From positions 806,001-870,000 of the forward strand of contig JAYJMM010000113.1 in the NCBI GenBank assembly GCA_037349105.1: a stretch of DNA of 64,000 bases, given 5' to 3'. Positions 42,501 through 49,900 of the stretch are shown in pieces (position 1 is the first letter of the stretch; each line of letters begins with the position of its first letter). A program made the position numbers and the translations under genes. The notes below the pieces were generated by a model. The model was given only the letters and a program-made list of their open reading frames with translations. It had not been told where the DNA came from and made no database searches. Origin of the DNA: Limnomonas spitsbergensis (taxonomy: Eukaryota > Chlorophyta > Chlorophyceae > Chlamydomonadales).

Positions 42501-43563
42501 TCCCTACCCCCTCTCTCTACCCTCTACCCTCATCCCTACCCCCCTACCCCCCCTCTCTACCCACTACCCCCCTACCCCCTCTCTCTACCCCCCTACCCCC
42601 CCCCTCTCTACCCAGGCGCGTCGTCTTCTGTGCTGGCAAGGTTTTCTACGACCTCCACGCCAAGCGGGAGGAGCTGGGTCTGGACCAGGGGCAGATCGCG
42701 GTGGTGCGGCTGGAGCAGCTTGCTCCGTTCCCTTTCGACCTGGTCTGCAGAGAGCTCAGGCGCTACCCCCATGCAGAGGTGGTTTGGTGCCAAGAGGAGC
42801 CCATGAACATGGGCGCCTACTTCCATGTACAGCCGCGCATGATCTCATGCCTCAAGTGAGCGACAGGGGCGTTGGAGGGGGGGAGAGGAGGGGGATGGGG
42901 GTGGAGGAGTGTGGGGGACAGGGAGGCGGAGTTGGTGGCGTGGAAGGGGGATGGAGAGGCGGAGAGGAGAGCCAGTGCTTCTTGTTCCGTCTACGGTTCC
43001 ACCTTCAGCAGGCCAACGCGCGGCCGCCGAATAACTAATTGGGTCCAAATCTGAACCAGCCTGCGACTGGTGGCAAAAGCAGCATGTTTGGCAGCAAAAG
43101 GGGTCGCTGGCCAGAGGCTGAAGTGTAGCTGACATGCAGCTGAGTCACAAAAAAATAAACACTGAGGCGTGTGGGAAGCAGACGCAGAGGGGTGACATAC
43201 ACAGGGTGTGTAGCAACAAGATGGAGGGGAGGCCGAAAACAGGCAGGTTCCCAACACCGTGTGGCGAAGGAGTGCGGGCAGTACAGCGCATTCATGCCAA
43301 GATGTAGTGGTGGCAATGAGAGGCCGAGGGACAGGCAATATCGTTTATGTCTCTGAACACTCTGCATAAGAAACATGGATCCTTGAAAACTGCCCCGCCC
43401 TGCCTCTCTCAGGTCTGAGAGCCGGGCTGTTCCGGACGGCCGCATCAGCTACGCTGGACGGGATCCGTCGGCCTCGACCGCCACTGGTTACGGAGAGGTC
43501 CACAAGAAGGAGCAGGCAGACCTGCTGCATGAGGCGCTCGACTCGGCGACGTTTCCCAAATGA
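13554..43563 (+). CDS. OGDH: 2-oxoglutarate dehydrogenase E1 component (18 exons, N-terminus not found)
   Basis: This is the thiamine-diphosphate-dependent E1 of the mitochondrial 2-oxoglutarate dehydrogenase complex. It decarboxylates 2-oxoglutarate and transfers the succinyl group to the lipoyl arm of E2 in the TCA cycle. Exons: 13554-13671, 16323-16388, 16748-16955, 17888-17961, 18870-18991, 19511-19637, 21249-21332, 22494-22643, 23064-23234, 23883-24036, 24690-24719, 25183-25297, 26580-26790, 27122-27256, 27711-27860, 41508-41716, 42616-42855, 43413-43563. All reading phases match, giving 837 residues and a TGA. Family motifs appear in order: [81 protein letters not shown]. Compared with plant homologues the N-terminal transit peptide and about 150-170 residues are missing from the model, and about 30 residues are missing between exons 11 and 12. 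Most introns carry junction-derived repeats. Confidence 0.93.
13706..13892. mobile_element. Small non-autonomous element, family A
   Basis: Begins TGTTTATTTTCATGACCCAG then CTACACGTCAGCTACACT and ends with GTTGGACTTCTTGCC, then an A-run. The same ends recur at 19.16, 19.66, 41.76, 42.98 and 56.68 kb in both orientations. It lies in the first intron seen of OGDH. Confidence 0.75.
14588..16057. mobile_element. Complete foldback element with tRNA-like arms
   Basis: Two arms of about 640 bp (14,661-15,300 and about 15,400-16,041) are inverted copies of each other. Outer ends read GTGGGGATCTTTGCCACC and its complement. A 70-base module with AGGGATCTCCTT lies outside the left arm and in the centre. 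Each arm carries a tRNA-like segment with an AGTTCGATACC-type B box pointing outward (about 14,805-14,875 on minus, 15,815-15,890 on plus). CGCGCAGCT flanks both sides (14,579-14,587; 16,058-16,066), a possible 9-bp target duplication. It sits in an OGDH intron. Confidence 0.75.
16323..16388 (+). CDS. OGDH: OGDH exon 2
   Basis: 66 nt, phase 0-0, [18 protein letters not shown], nearly the plant sequence. Acceptor TGCAG, donor GTGAGT. Confidence 0.93.
16389..16700. repeat. Intron repeat of GATGAGGGTTTAGGGC type
   Basis: About nine degenerate units of roughly 33 bp containing GATGAGGGTTTAGGGCTCAT, starting right after the exon 2 donor. The TTTAGGG core is telomere-like. Confidence 0.85.
16748..16955 (+). 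CDS. OGDH: OGDH exon 3
   Basis: Contains [16 protein letters not shown] and VIGMPHRG, the latter including the conserved His near the ThDP site. Phase 0 to 1. The last 33 bases reappear as decayed copies at about 16,972-17,001, 17,025-17,056 and 17,154-17,175. Confidence 0.95.
17888..17961 (+). CDS. OGDH: OGDH exon 4
   Basis: 74 nt completing the Gly of HRG, then [17 protein letters not shown]. Phase 1 to 0, donor GTGAGG. Confidence 0.93.
17962..18745. repeat. Decayed tandem copies of the exon 4 end plus 5' splice site
   Basis: The junction TTCAGCGGCAAGCCG/GTGAGGG is echoed at about 18,053 (TTCAGCGGTAAGCCGGGGAG), 18,199, 18,593 and 18,709, with GGCCTCTGTTTCATAC spacers shared between units. 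Unit length is about 100-150 bp. Confidence 0.8.
18870..18991 (+). CDS. OGDH: OGDH exon 5
   Basis: Contains [16 protein letters not shown] and SLMANP, conserved around the ThDP/substrate pocket. Phase 0 to 2. A copy of its end, ATGGCCAAACCAAG/GTAAGGG, lies at 19,410-19,429. Confidence 0.94.
19158..19362. mobile_element. Family A element in OGDH intron 5
   Basis: Runs from GTGTTTCTTTTTTTGGCC to GAGTCTCGAAAAAAGAAACA, with the inner end sequence AATGTAGCTGAGTCATG. Inverted A/T-rich ends. Confidence 0.75.
19511..19637 (+). CDS. OGDH: OGDH exon 6
   Basis: [17 protein letters not shown] and [11 protein letters not shown], the His-Gly-Asp ThDP-binding segment. Phase 2 to 0. Its end, TTTCAGTGGACAG/GTGGGG, is the seed of the array in the next intron. 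Confidence 0.96.
19662..19852. mobile_element. Family A element inside the first array unit
   Basis: GTGTTTCTTTTTTCGGCTAC at one end and ATGTAGCTGAGTCAC followed by AAAAAAAGGAAGACTGG at the other. It interrupts what looks like the first copy of the 82-bp unit. Confidence 0.8.
19853..20600. repeat. 82-84 bp array seeded at the exon 6 5' splice site
   Basis: TTCAGTGGACAGGTGG recurs at 19,924, 20,006, 20,088 and 20,172 and onward, about nine units in all, each copying the last 12 exon bases plus the donor. The variable part contains GATGGGTCATGTTGTGGT. Confidence 0.92.
20620..20850. repeat. Two longer units related to the same junction
   Basis: GGAGCTTTCGGTGGACACCT occurs at about 20,708 and 20,802. 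It matches the exon 6 end GGAGCTTTCAGTGGACAG over more exon sequence than the 82-bp units do, so it is a second, independent capture of the junction. Confidence 0.8.
21249..21332 (+). CDS. OGDH: OGDH exon 7
   Basis: [12 protein letters not shown] and IHIVVNNQ (Mg/ThDP-binding Asn region). 84 nt, phase 0-0. Confidence 0.95.
21333..21985. repeat. About 62-bp array with CAG/CAA tract, seeded at the exon 7 5' splice site
   Basis: Exon end AACCAG/GTGGGGCGCTAGGATC is followed by repeated GGATCAGGGTGGATGTAC, a CAACAGCAG tract and AACAAGCAG/GTTGGGTGC. About ten units, each restoring CAG/GTNGGG. Confidence 0.92.
22494..22643 (+). CDS. OGDH: OGDH exon 8
   Basis: [16 protein letters not shown] and [14 protein letters not shown], phase 0-0, 50 codons. 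Confidence 0.96.
22907..22964 (+). pseudogene. Dead copy of the start of OGDH exon 9
   Basis: After its own ..CTCGCAG, the sequence ACCTTCAAGACGTTTGTGG and GTTACCGCAAGTATGGCC repeats the first 55 or so bases of exon 9, 157 bp upstream of the real one. It then runs into unrelated sequence. If spliced in, it would still read [18 protein letters not shown] before diverging. Confidence 0.88.
23064..23234 (+). CDS. OGDH: OGDH exon 9
   Basis: [19 protein letters not shown] and [16 protein letters not shown], phase 0-0. Its last 50 bases plus donor are copied at 23,313-23,380 with an in-frame TAA. Confidence 0.96.
23313..23380 (+). pseudogene. Dead copy of the end of OGDH exon 9 plus donor
   Basis: Repeats AGATGTAAGTGCAGAAAC ... 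GGTGTCTGAG/GTGAGCGGACGGGA with a few changes. The first change converts a Val/Met-region codon into a stop. Confidence 0.88.
23757..23855 (+). repeat. Two copies of the exon 10 acceptor and start
   Basis: GGCCCACAG/GATCAGGTCC at 23,751-23,769 and GGCCCACAG/GACCAGGTCA at 23,822-23,840 precede the real GACCCACAG/GATCAAGTCA at 23,874-23,892. Period about 50-71 bp. Both copies keep a usable AG. Confidence 0.88.
23883..24036 (+). CDS. OGDH: OGDH exon 10
   Basis: [39 protein letters not shown]. Phase 0 to 1. Confidence 0.94.
24037..24290. repeat. G-rich array seeded at the exon 10 donor
   Basis: GTGAGTGATGCTGAAGGGGG units recur about four times, each ending CAG/GTGA. G runs and GTGTGTGT tracts lie between. 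Confidence 0.85.
24690..24719 (+). CDS. OGDH: OGDH exon 11 (30-nt microexon)
   Basis: Encodes VKMDLLKQV plus split codons. A donor at 24,720 (GTGAGA) gives a phase that fits exon 12; the alternative donor at 24,716 does not. About 30 residues normally present next in plant E1 are missing. Confidence 0.7.
24720..25182. other. OGDH intron 11 where an exon is expected
   Basis: G-rich start (a run near 24,750-24,766), then ordinary sequence. I searched all frames for about 30 residues linking LLKQV to EGIDW and found none. Confidence 0.5.
25183..25297 (+). CDS. OGDH: OGDH exon 12
   Basis: [18 protein letters not shown] and [16 protein letters not shown], highly conserved. Phase 1 to 2. Its end ACACACAG/GTGAGCGGG seeds the next array. 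Confidence 0.96.
25298..26345. repeat. 28-bp array seeded at the exon 12 5' splice site
   Basis: About 36 units of GTGGGCGGGGCACCTCCACA plus CTTGTGAG. Exon bases GGCACATTTACACACAG/GTG align to the unit GGCACCTCCACACTTGTGAG/GTG, so each unit is a modified copy of the junction. A minus-strand open frame of over 350 codons is an artefact of the 28-bp period. Confidence 0.92.
26350..26430 (+). pseudogene. Dead copy of the start of OGDH exon 13
   Basis: CACGCCGTGGTGGCTGACCA ... GCGGTGTACTCCGG matches the start of exon 13, with residues [19 protein letters not shown] against [20 protein letters not shown]. The acceptor position reads CTCG instead of TTAG, so it can no longer be spliced in. Confidence 0.88.
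26580..26790 (+). CDS. OGDH: OGDH exon 13
   Basis: [31 protein letters not shown] and [16 protein letters not shown]. Phase 2 to 0. Confidence 0.97.
27027..27060 (+). pseudogene. Copy of the exon 14 acceptor and start
   Basis: CTGCCTGCAG/GTTGCCTTTGACCAG mirrors the real CTGCCTGCAG/GTCATCTTTGACCAG 90 bp downstream. Confidence 0.85.
27122..27256 (+). CDS. OGDH: OGDH exon 14
   Basis: [19 protein letters not shown] and [19 protein letters not shown]. Phase 0-0. Confidence 0.96.
27330..27710 (+). repeat. Copies of the exon 15 acceptor and start
   Basis: Exon 15 begins ATGTCAGACGAGAACCCGTA. Copies start at 27,577 (behind CTCAG) and 27,649 (behind TCAT, AG lost), and two decayed ones lie near 27,408 and 27,462. 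Each carries CCCAATCTGTTCCC and CTCCCCTCCC tracts. Confidence 0.9.
27711..27860 (+). CDS. OGDH: OGDH exon 15
   Basis: [35 protein letters not shown], phase 0-0. Its last 15 bases GTGTTGCGCCGACAG are part of every unit of the following array. Confidence 0.96.
27861..41390. repeat. 13.5-kb array of about 270 50-bp units filling OGDH intron 15
   Basis: The unit is GTGCGCCTTGCCACCTTAGG then GGTTGCTGGGTTACT then GTGTTGCGCCGACAG. The last 15 bases are the exon 15 end, and every unit boundary is CAG/GTGCGC, a copy of the true donor. Two alleles alternate (TTGCCACC and TTGCAACC), with rarer GCCGGCAG. Most units are exact. About 34,340-36,500 and 40,780-41,190 carry many one-base insertions and deletions. 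The array stops at 41,376-41,390 in a truncated unit. Many 65-residue open frames here are artefacts of the period. Confidence 0.97.
41508..41716 (+). CDS. OGDH: OGDH exon 16
   Basis: [20 protein letters not shown] and [13 protein letters not shown]. Phase 0 to 2, donor GTGGGT at 41,717. It lies 13.6 kb from exon 15 yet continues the protein exactly. Confidence 0.95.
41755..41960. mobile_element. Family A element in OGDH intron 16
   Basis: TTTCTTTTTTCGTGACTCAG and CTACATGTCAGC at one end; GTTGGACTCGTAGCCGGAAA then AGAAACAC at the other. Confidence 0.8.
42165..42615 (+). repeat. Pyrimidine array ending at the exon 17 acceptor
   Basis: CCCTCTCTCTACCC and CTACCCCCCTACCCCC units over 450 bp, ending CTCTCTACCCAG/G. 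Many units lack AG, so the array is an extended polypyrimidine tract. The Ser/Leu/Tyr/Pro-rich open frame across it is an artefact. Confidence 0.88.
42616..42855 (+). CDS. OGDH: OGDH exon 17
   Basis: [30 protein letters not shown] and [13 protein letters not shown]. Phase 2-2. Confidence 0.96.
42975..43168. mobile_element. Family A element in OGDH intron 17
   Basis: TGCTTCTTGTTCCGTCTACG at one end and AAGTGTAGCTGACATGCAG then CTGAGTCACAAAAAAATAAA at the other. Confidence 0.75.
43413..43563 (+). CDS. OGDH: OGDH last exon
   Basis: [19 protein letters not shown] and [15 protein letters not shown], then TGA 43,561-43,563. Matches the plant C-terminus. Confidence 0.96.
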
Positions 43564-44118
43564 GGGCACTGTACCTGTTGGCGGGTGTACTGCTTTATGA
43601 GTGGATCCCGCTGAAGTGTGGGAAGGGAGGGACGTGGGATGTGTGAATGCGTGTTGCTGCATGGCTGGGCTTGCCTAAGGCTTGAGGCTTTAGGCTCACT
43701 GAGTCACGGCGACATTCGCTTGTGTCTGAGCTGAACAGCCTGTGCACTCAGCTAGGCACATGGCTTATTATCTGCCACATTCAGTATGTGGTTCATGTCT
43801 ATGCTACAGGGAGTTTGCTTTTCTTGATATATTAACTTTTGAAATTTATATTACACAGATCCACACGCCTTTAGGTATGCCCTGCAGCCTTGCCCATGGT
43901 CTCCCGTTAACGGTTGCTCCGGGCTAGGGGCTGCACCGGGCTAGTAAATAGGGGCTGTGTTCGCTGGAACCAATACGACGTTGTTGCTAGTAATAAGCAG
44001 AGCTGGCACTTGTTGCCTCCATGTTCTCAGGTTGACAGTTGCTGTGGGTCCAACACCACGTTGTTGCTAGGCATAACTAAGCGAAGCTGGTTCATGTACT
44101 TTATGAGTTTATGTCCCT

Positions 44119-44123
44119 TGTAA
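44119..44123 (+). terminator. Candidate TGTAA polyadenylation signal of OGDH
   Basis: First TGTAA after the OGDH stop, giving a 3' UTR of about 0.57 kb. TGTAA is the usual signal in volvocine algae. Confidence 0.4.
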
Positions 44124-44639
44124 GAGAACAAGTTGACCATGCTCCACTTGTACATCGTGTCCATACCTCATCCATGTTGTGAATAAACTGAGTTGGCTCA
44201 TGTACTTATTGTCCTTGTTTTTGTCGCAATGCTGCGAGGGCGTAATGGCAGCCCAATACCCGAGCCATAACTGACAAATGTTATAAAGGAAAGATAGAGC
44301 CTCACATTGTATAAAGATATGCTGCCGTTGTCGCAATCTTAAAAGACAAATGAAGGACATCGAGTCATTTGACTGTATGGAGATGCCTTGTTAGGAGCTG
44401 GGCCCCATTGGAATCTCACCTGGAGGCAATCTGGCTGGACAAGACATGGTAGGTTTGAAATCTTTGGTAGGGGACTATACAAGAAATTGTAGTTGCGAGC
44501 CAATTCTGCTAAGCCATATTTTTGATATTCCAAGCATCAATGCCGCTCACCGAATTGTGAGGATTGGAAAACAATCTGAAATTCCACAGTTCTCAAATTT
44601 CACTCAGCTTCACAAGTTGAACAAATCAGATGCTGATCC

Positions 44640-44848
44640 ATTCTTACCAACTGATGCGAAACAGCTATTGGTAAACGAAGCAAAACAGCTACCGGTACTT
44701 GTCATTTCAGCACAAACGGCTTTTTGTCATTTCAGCAAAACGGCTTTTTGGCAGTTAAAAACGGCTTTTTGTCATTTCAGCAAAAAAACGGCTTTTTGTC
44801 AGTTAATCAAAAACAGCTATTTGTCAGTTAAGCCAAAAACGTGATTTG
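44640..44848. repeat. About 30-bp repeat in the EXO84 3' UTR
   Basis: AACGGCTTTTTGTCATTTCA then GCAAA recurs, with TTGTCAGTTA variants, up to the stop codon. The rest of the 43,564-44,640 gap holds only 3' UTR-like sequence, including a duplicated ACGTTGTTGCTAG (near 43,977 and 44,062). Confidence 0.8.
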
Positions 44849-46900
44849 TCAGTTATTTGTCCTCCTCCGCCCTGCTGCCGGAAGGGTCCGCCTCGTCACT
44901 GTCCCCGAGAACTCATCCGAATCGCTCAACTCCGACACTCCCGCTGTTTGCTGCTGCTTGGCAGCCCTGGCGGCTACAGAACCAGCTCTTCCCCGGGGCG
45001 GCGGGGCAGCCCCCTCACTATCGCTTCCAGACGGCAAGAGAGCTGGTGGTACCACTGGCCTAGACGCAATCATGCCAGTGGAAGGCCTGCCGCCTGAGAC
45101 CCTTGAGGCTGCAGCAGCTCGGGATGAGGCTGGCTGGGCCATAGGCTCATCCTCGCTTCCCGTCGGGGAAGAGCGTGCCCTTACAGCGGCTCGTGGCCCG
45201 CCTACACTGCCAGCAGTGAAACTTGCAGTCGTGCCATTCATGTGCTTCCTACCTGACCCTCTCGAGGGAGAGTCATCATCAACGTCATCATCAGCAGCAA
45301 CAACAGGCACGGCAGGGCCACGAGCAACAACTGGAGTTCTAGCCCGAGCCGCCGCAGGAGCTGCCTTGCCCGCGACCCCTTCATCGCTGTCAGAGGAGAA
45401 GGCCAAGGACGCACGACCAGGTCTTCCCCGCGCCTCCGACCCAGCCGAGCCCGACGGCTGAGAGCGGCGTTCGCGACGCATCGGAGCAGTCCTCACCAAG
45501 TCGGCCTCGGACGCATTAGCGGAGGGCCGGCCACCCAGCGCCGGACCGTCCGGAAGAGCGTCCAGCTGCGGAGACCTGTGACTTGCAGCCGCCGGCGGCG
45601 GCCTGGCATACCGCGCGCCTTGCAGGAACATGGAGGCAGCCTCAGTGTGCAGGACAGCAGGAGCAGGAGCAGGAGGACCGGGAGCTTCCGCTCCACCCCT
45701 GTCCGCATGCTTGGCAGCAGCGGTGGGATCCACCCCTGCACGACGCGCCCGCGCCGCCGCCGCCCTCTCCAGTGCGGCTGCGACACGGGCAGCAGACGAG
45801 ACCGCCGTCGCGTCCGCCGCAGCAGCTGGACCCGCCAAGCCTTCGGCCGCCCGGGCAGCCATCCGCCTGGCCAGCCAAGCAGGGACCTCCTCCCGCTCCT
45901 CTTTGTCCTCCTCAGACGAAACCGCGCCTGCTGAACCTCCCGGCTCAGCCTTCCCCGCCGTGCCGTAAGCGCCACCCTCCGCTCCTCCTCCCCGCGCGGC
46001 CCCACGGCCTGCGCCCCCACCCACTCTGCCAATCCTTCCACCCTGCCCCGCAGGCGCCGCCTCACCATCAGACCCCCCTAAGCCTGCATTCTGCGCGTCG
46101 AGCACCCTCCCGCCCCGCCCCCCGCCAGCGACCCCTACCGCGTCCGATCCCTCGCGTGACGCGAGGCCCGTCTGCGCAGACTCCGCTTCGGTAAATGCGG
46201 CTGTCCTCCCGCTCACCAACAGCAATGGACCGCTTCTCTCGCCGCGCACAGCCGCCAGCCCAGCGCCGGGGCGCTCAGGCAAACCTGAGGATGTGGCCTG
46301 TGGCAAAGCACCTTTCGATGCCACGGGAAGCACCTCAGCCGCTACCTGACCTTCTCTGGCATCACTGGACCGGCCCCGCAAAGGCATCCCCGACGACGCT
46401 CGGCTGTTGGATCGGCTCGGCTTGTCCGCCAGGCCATCCGCAACAGCTCCATCCTCGGAATCGGAGTCGGATAGGGCCGAAGGGCGAAGCCGTGCTCCTC
46501 CTGCTCGCTTGTTGCTGCCATGGCCCTCGTCAACGCGCCGCCATCCAGCTGCGCCTCCTCCTGCCACCGCCGCCTCCACAGCCGAGGACACAGCATCCAC
46601 TCGGCTGCGGCCGGAAGCAAGCCCTGCGTCCGCCTCCTCCTCCTGGCTGCCACCCTGACGAGCAGACGCCCTGCTCCCCACCGCTGCCATGCCCGCCGCC
46701 GCCGCCGCCGCAGAGGCTTGCAGCAGCAATGCCCGCGAGCTCTGTTGTTGCTGCTGTTGCTGCTGTTGTCGTTTGTCCTGCTCGTCATCCAATTCCGCCC
46801 GCCGGCTGCTAGCAGTGCCCACTTGGTAAGCCAGGTCCCCGAGGGTGGCGAGATCCACTAGGGGTCCCAAGCCACAAGCAACCTCAAGCGGTTTCAAACA
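44849..46900 (-). CDS. EXO84: EXO84 last exon with long low-complexity tail
   Basis: Acceptor ..CTCCTCAG, phase 0, 683 codons and TGA. The first 40 residues (CLKPLEVACGLGPLVDLATL...) resemble the conserved C-terminus. Then comes a Gln run (Q about 9) and Ala/Gly/Ser/Arg/Glu-rich disorder with repeated SDSD/SDSE acidic-Ser patches and RR clusters. High GC at third positions keeps other frames open; those are shadows. Confidence 0.8.
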   Translation of the reverse strand, partial: CLKPLEVACGLGPLVDLATLGDLAYQVGTASSRRAELDDEQDKRQQQQQQQQQSSRALLLQASAAAAAAGMAAVGSRASARQGGSQEEEADAGLASGRSRVDAVSSAVEAAVAGGGAAGWRRVDEGHGSNKRAGGARLRPSALSDSDSEDGAVADGLADKPSRSNSRASSGMPLRGRSSDAREGQVAAEVLPVASKGALPQATSSGLPERPGAGLAAVRGERSGPLLLVSGRTAAFTEAESAQTGLASREGSDAVGVAGGGRGGRVLDAQNAGLGGSDGEAAPAGQGGRIGRVGGGAGRGAARGGGAEGGAYGTAGKAEPGGSAGAVSSEEDKEEREEVPAWLARRMAARAAEGLAGPAAAADATAVSSAARVAAALERAAAARARRAGVDPTAAAKHADRGGAEAPGPPAPAPAVLHTEAASMFLQGARYARPPPAAASHRSPQLDALPDGPALGGRPSANASEADLVRTAPMRRERRSQPSGSAGSEARGRPGRASLAFSSDSDEGVAGKAAPAAARARTPVVARGPAVPVVAADDDVDDDSPSRGSGRKHMNGTTASFTAGSVGGPRAAVRARSSPTGSEDEPMAQPASSRAAAASRVSGGRPSTGMIASRPVVPPALLPSGSDSEGAAPPPRGRAGSVAARAAKQQQTAGVSELSDSDEFSGTVTRRTLPAAGRRRTNN

Positions 46901-49900
46901 CTGAGGAGCAGAATAGACAGCAGTAGCAGCAGCAGCAGCAGCAGATGCATATTTTAGGGTTTGGGGTCAAGGGCTTTAAATGGCATCCTTATGAGAGTGG
47001 GTGGGTAAAAATAAAACAATACCCCTGCGCACCAAGGGCCGACATGCCTGGCCACCGCCATATAGAGCTGCCGCCTGCCTCTTAAGCTGACGATAATGCT
47101 ATATACAGTTATTGCAATAATGTCACCAGTCGTCAAATTTCCTGCATAGCTGGCTGCCGGATTCTCTGACTTTGTGGACGGCACTGATGTCCAAGGACAA
47201 CTGCTGCATGATGATCAAGGACTCATGATTTATCGCCCACAACATACTGTCAAGCTGACACAAGCAATGGACTGTGTGTGTGTGTGTGTTCAGCCCAGAA
47301 GCGAAACAACGCCCAGTGCGCCCCACACCCACCTGGTCCACTTCATAGAACAGCTCCAGCATGCAGGTCTGCAGCGCAACCGCCATTTGTCGGATGCCCG
47401 CCCGACCCCCGCGCGCCCCGGCAGCAGATCCCACAGAGGCAGCTGCACTGGCAGGGCTGCCGTCCCCAGCTGCCGCCCCTGCCGCTACCCTCCCAGTTCC
47501 GAGCTGCGCCACTGCCAGCATCCCCTCGGAGCAGCCCTCGGCGGCGGCCTGCGCGGCCTCCAGCAGGCCGGGCCGCAGGAGCGCTGATACATCGGAACCT
47601 AGCAGGCCTGAGAGGCAGTGTTTATTTTAGCGTGCTTCAGGTACATTTCAGCTACATCACGACATGGGGAGGTTGGTGCAGCAAGCCCTGCTGCCCCAAC
47701 CACCTGGCAGGTCAAGGTTTGGTCCGAAATTGCGCACTCGTGGCCTCCCGGCGGCCGCCCAAAAGGTGGCATCGTACGCACTGGAGGGAACACTGGTGAG
47801 AGGTGGTTTGTGGCGAGCGGCATGCGGTAAGTGAGGCGGCAGAGGCGAGTGGAAACGTAAAACCAAAGTTTGAAAACAATGAAAAGTGGCTGGAGCGCTG
47901 ACCTCTCTTGAAGTTTTGATCCCAGCAGGTCTGGGTGGAAGAGGACAGCATGATGTGGGAGGTGGCAAGTCAATTTAAGTTGGCATTTTGTGACAGGTGG
48001 TATTTGGTGTAAGGTGGCATGTTGTATGAGGTGGCATGTGGTGTGAGGTGGCAGGGGTAGCATGCGGGTGGGCAGGGTATGGTGAGGCGGTGGAGGCAGC
48101 ATGTGCATGATGGGTAGGCACTAATGGTCAACTGGTCATGGAAGGAACAAAGAGGCGGGTGGCATTGACAGCAGTGTTTGGCTAAGTGAGGATCTGGCCG
48201 CACTGATAATGGAGGAAATAAAGAAGCTGGTGGCATTGACAGCCAGGTTTGGTTAAGTGTGGATCCGGTCACCTGTGGCAGGCCGTCAGGCAGCAAACAG
48301 TGGGAATTGGGGACCAGACCTTGACCGATCTATCGCCGGGGGGGCCTAGCTGCAGGGCCTGCTGCACAAGGACGCATCGGTCACAGGAAATTATGTGCCT
48401 GAATAGGACCTGAAGCATCCTAAAGGAAACAAAGGCTTTTGGCGTTGGCTAAAGCAGCAGCAGCAGCAGCAGCAGAAGGAGGCACGAGGATGCAGCGGGA
48501 GCTGAGTGGGCCGCATGGGAACAACGCTATTGAGCACGACCATGTGAAAAGTGCGGACAAGTAACTTATTGGCTCGTGTGAAAATAAGTGGGGGGCAAAA
48601 AGGCAGGCAGGTCATGAACGAGCACAGCCCATATTGTTATTTGTGGTGTTAAGAGTGGCACACTTATTTTGTGGTGCTTAGAGTGGCACATTTCAGCCAC
48701 ACACAGTGGCATAAGGCCAAAGGGGGCCTGGTGCAGCTGGCCATGCTACTCCAGGCCTTCATGCTGCTGCCATGCTACGCCAGGTCTACATGCTGCTGCC
48801 ATGCTGCCAGGCTCCAGGCCTGGTCCCAAGTCACCCGGTGATGCCCGCCTGGCGGCCAACCAAAGGTGGTCTGGCTTGCACTAGAATGCAGTGCTGCGAA
48901 CATCGTCAGAAAATGCCGCATTGTTGTGCACCATTGATCTTGGCGCTTTAAACAGCCCTGCACCTCGGCCATTTCATTGAAAATTGTTGCTTTAAAAAAA
49001 TGGCACCTTCAAATCAGCTGTAAATTGGCCATTTGAGCAGACACCATAAAAACACCCCCGACCCCCACCATGCCGTGTGTCCTGCTCACCAAGGGTGGAA
49101 CGCCTCAACCAGAGATGCACCTGTCTGGCCTCTGAAGCAGGCAACCCACCACAGACATACCTGCCAAGGGCACAAAGGCCTCCACCAGGATGCGTGTGCC
49201 CGCCAGAAGCTGGTTGCCCATCTCCAGCTTCAAGTCCCCATCACCAGCCCTTGACGAGCTGCCGGCTGCAGCCCTTGGGGGGGGCGGCCTCTGTAAGTGG
49301 ACAGGGGTACAGGGGTTCAGGGGTTCAGAGGTGCAGGGTGAAAGACCTGAACCCTAAACCCCGAGGGACACGGCTTCAAGCCTCTGCCACCAATCTGACC
49401 ATCCCTCTGTGTTCTAAATCAGGAGCATGGTCACACTTTTGCTGTGTCACCACAGTCCATCCACTCACTGCCGAGTTCCTGGTCTCAAGCCCCCCCCTAT
49501 TTGTACTGAATCAGGAGCATGGTCACACTTTGGCTGTGTGACATGTAGCATCCACTCACTGGTTTCAATGCCGCTTTGAGGACCTCATCGGCGCCCTGGG
49601 CTCTGGCATCAACCGCCATGCGGATCAAGTGCTTCCGCAGTACGCCTTGTGCATCAAGGCAGGGTTTGGTTGTCAGTTTTATTGGTTTTCAAGTTTGGCT
49701 CAGCGAGGCACTCAGGGTGCAGTTGCTTCTGCATTGCCACTGGTACAGTAAGGCAGGTTACGGGATGCAGGATTCTTCCCTGAAAGGAGATAACATTCAT
49801 GTAGTTTCCAAGTTTGGCTCAGCAAGGCCCAGTTGCTGTGGCAGCAGCTGGGCTTTGGCTGTGGCAGCAGCTAGGCTCAAGGCAGCAGCTGTGGCCAGGA

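Noticed and set aside
42133..43038. 301-residue Ser/Leu/Tyr/Pro-rich frame
   Set aside because: Made by the CTACCCCCTCTCT array; it enters exon 17 in the wrong frame.
45493..46861. Several long open frames on both strands within the EXO84 last exon
   Set aside because: High-GC shadow frames. Only one frame continues the conserved C-terminus and is open for 683 codons from a phase-matched acceptor.
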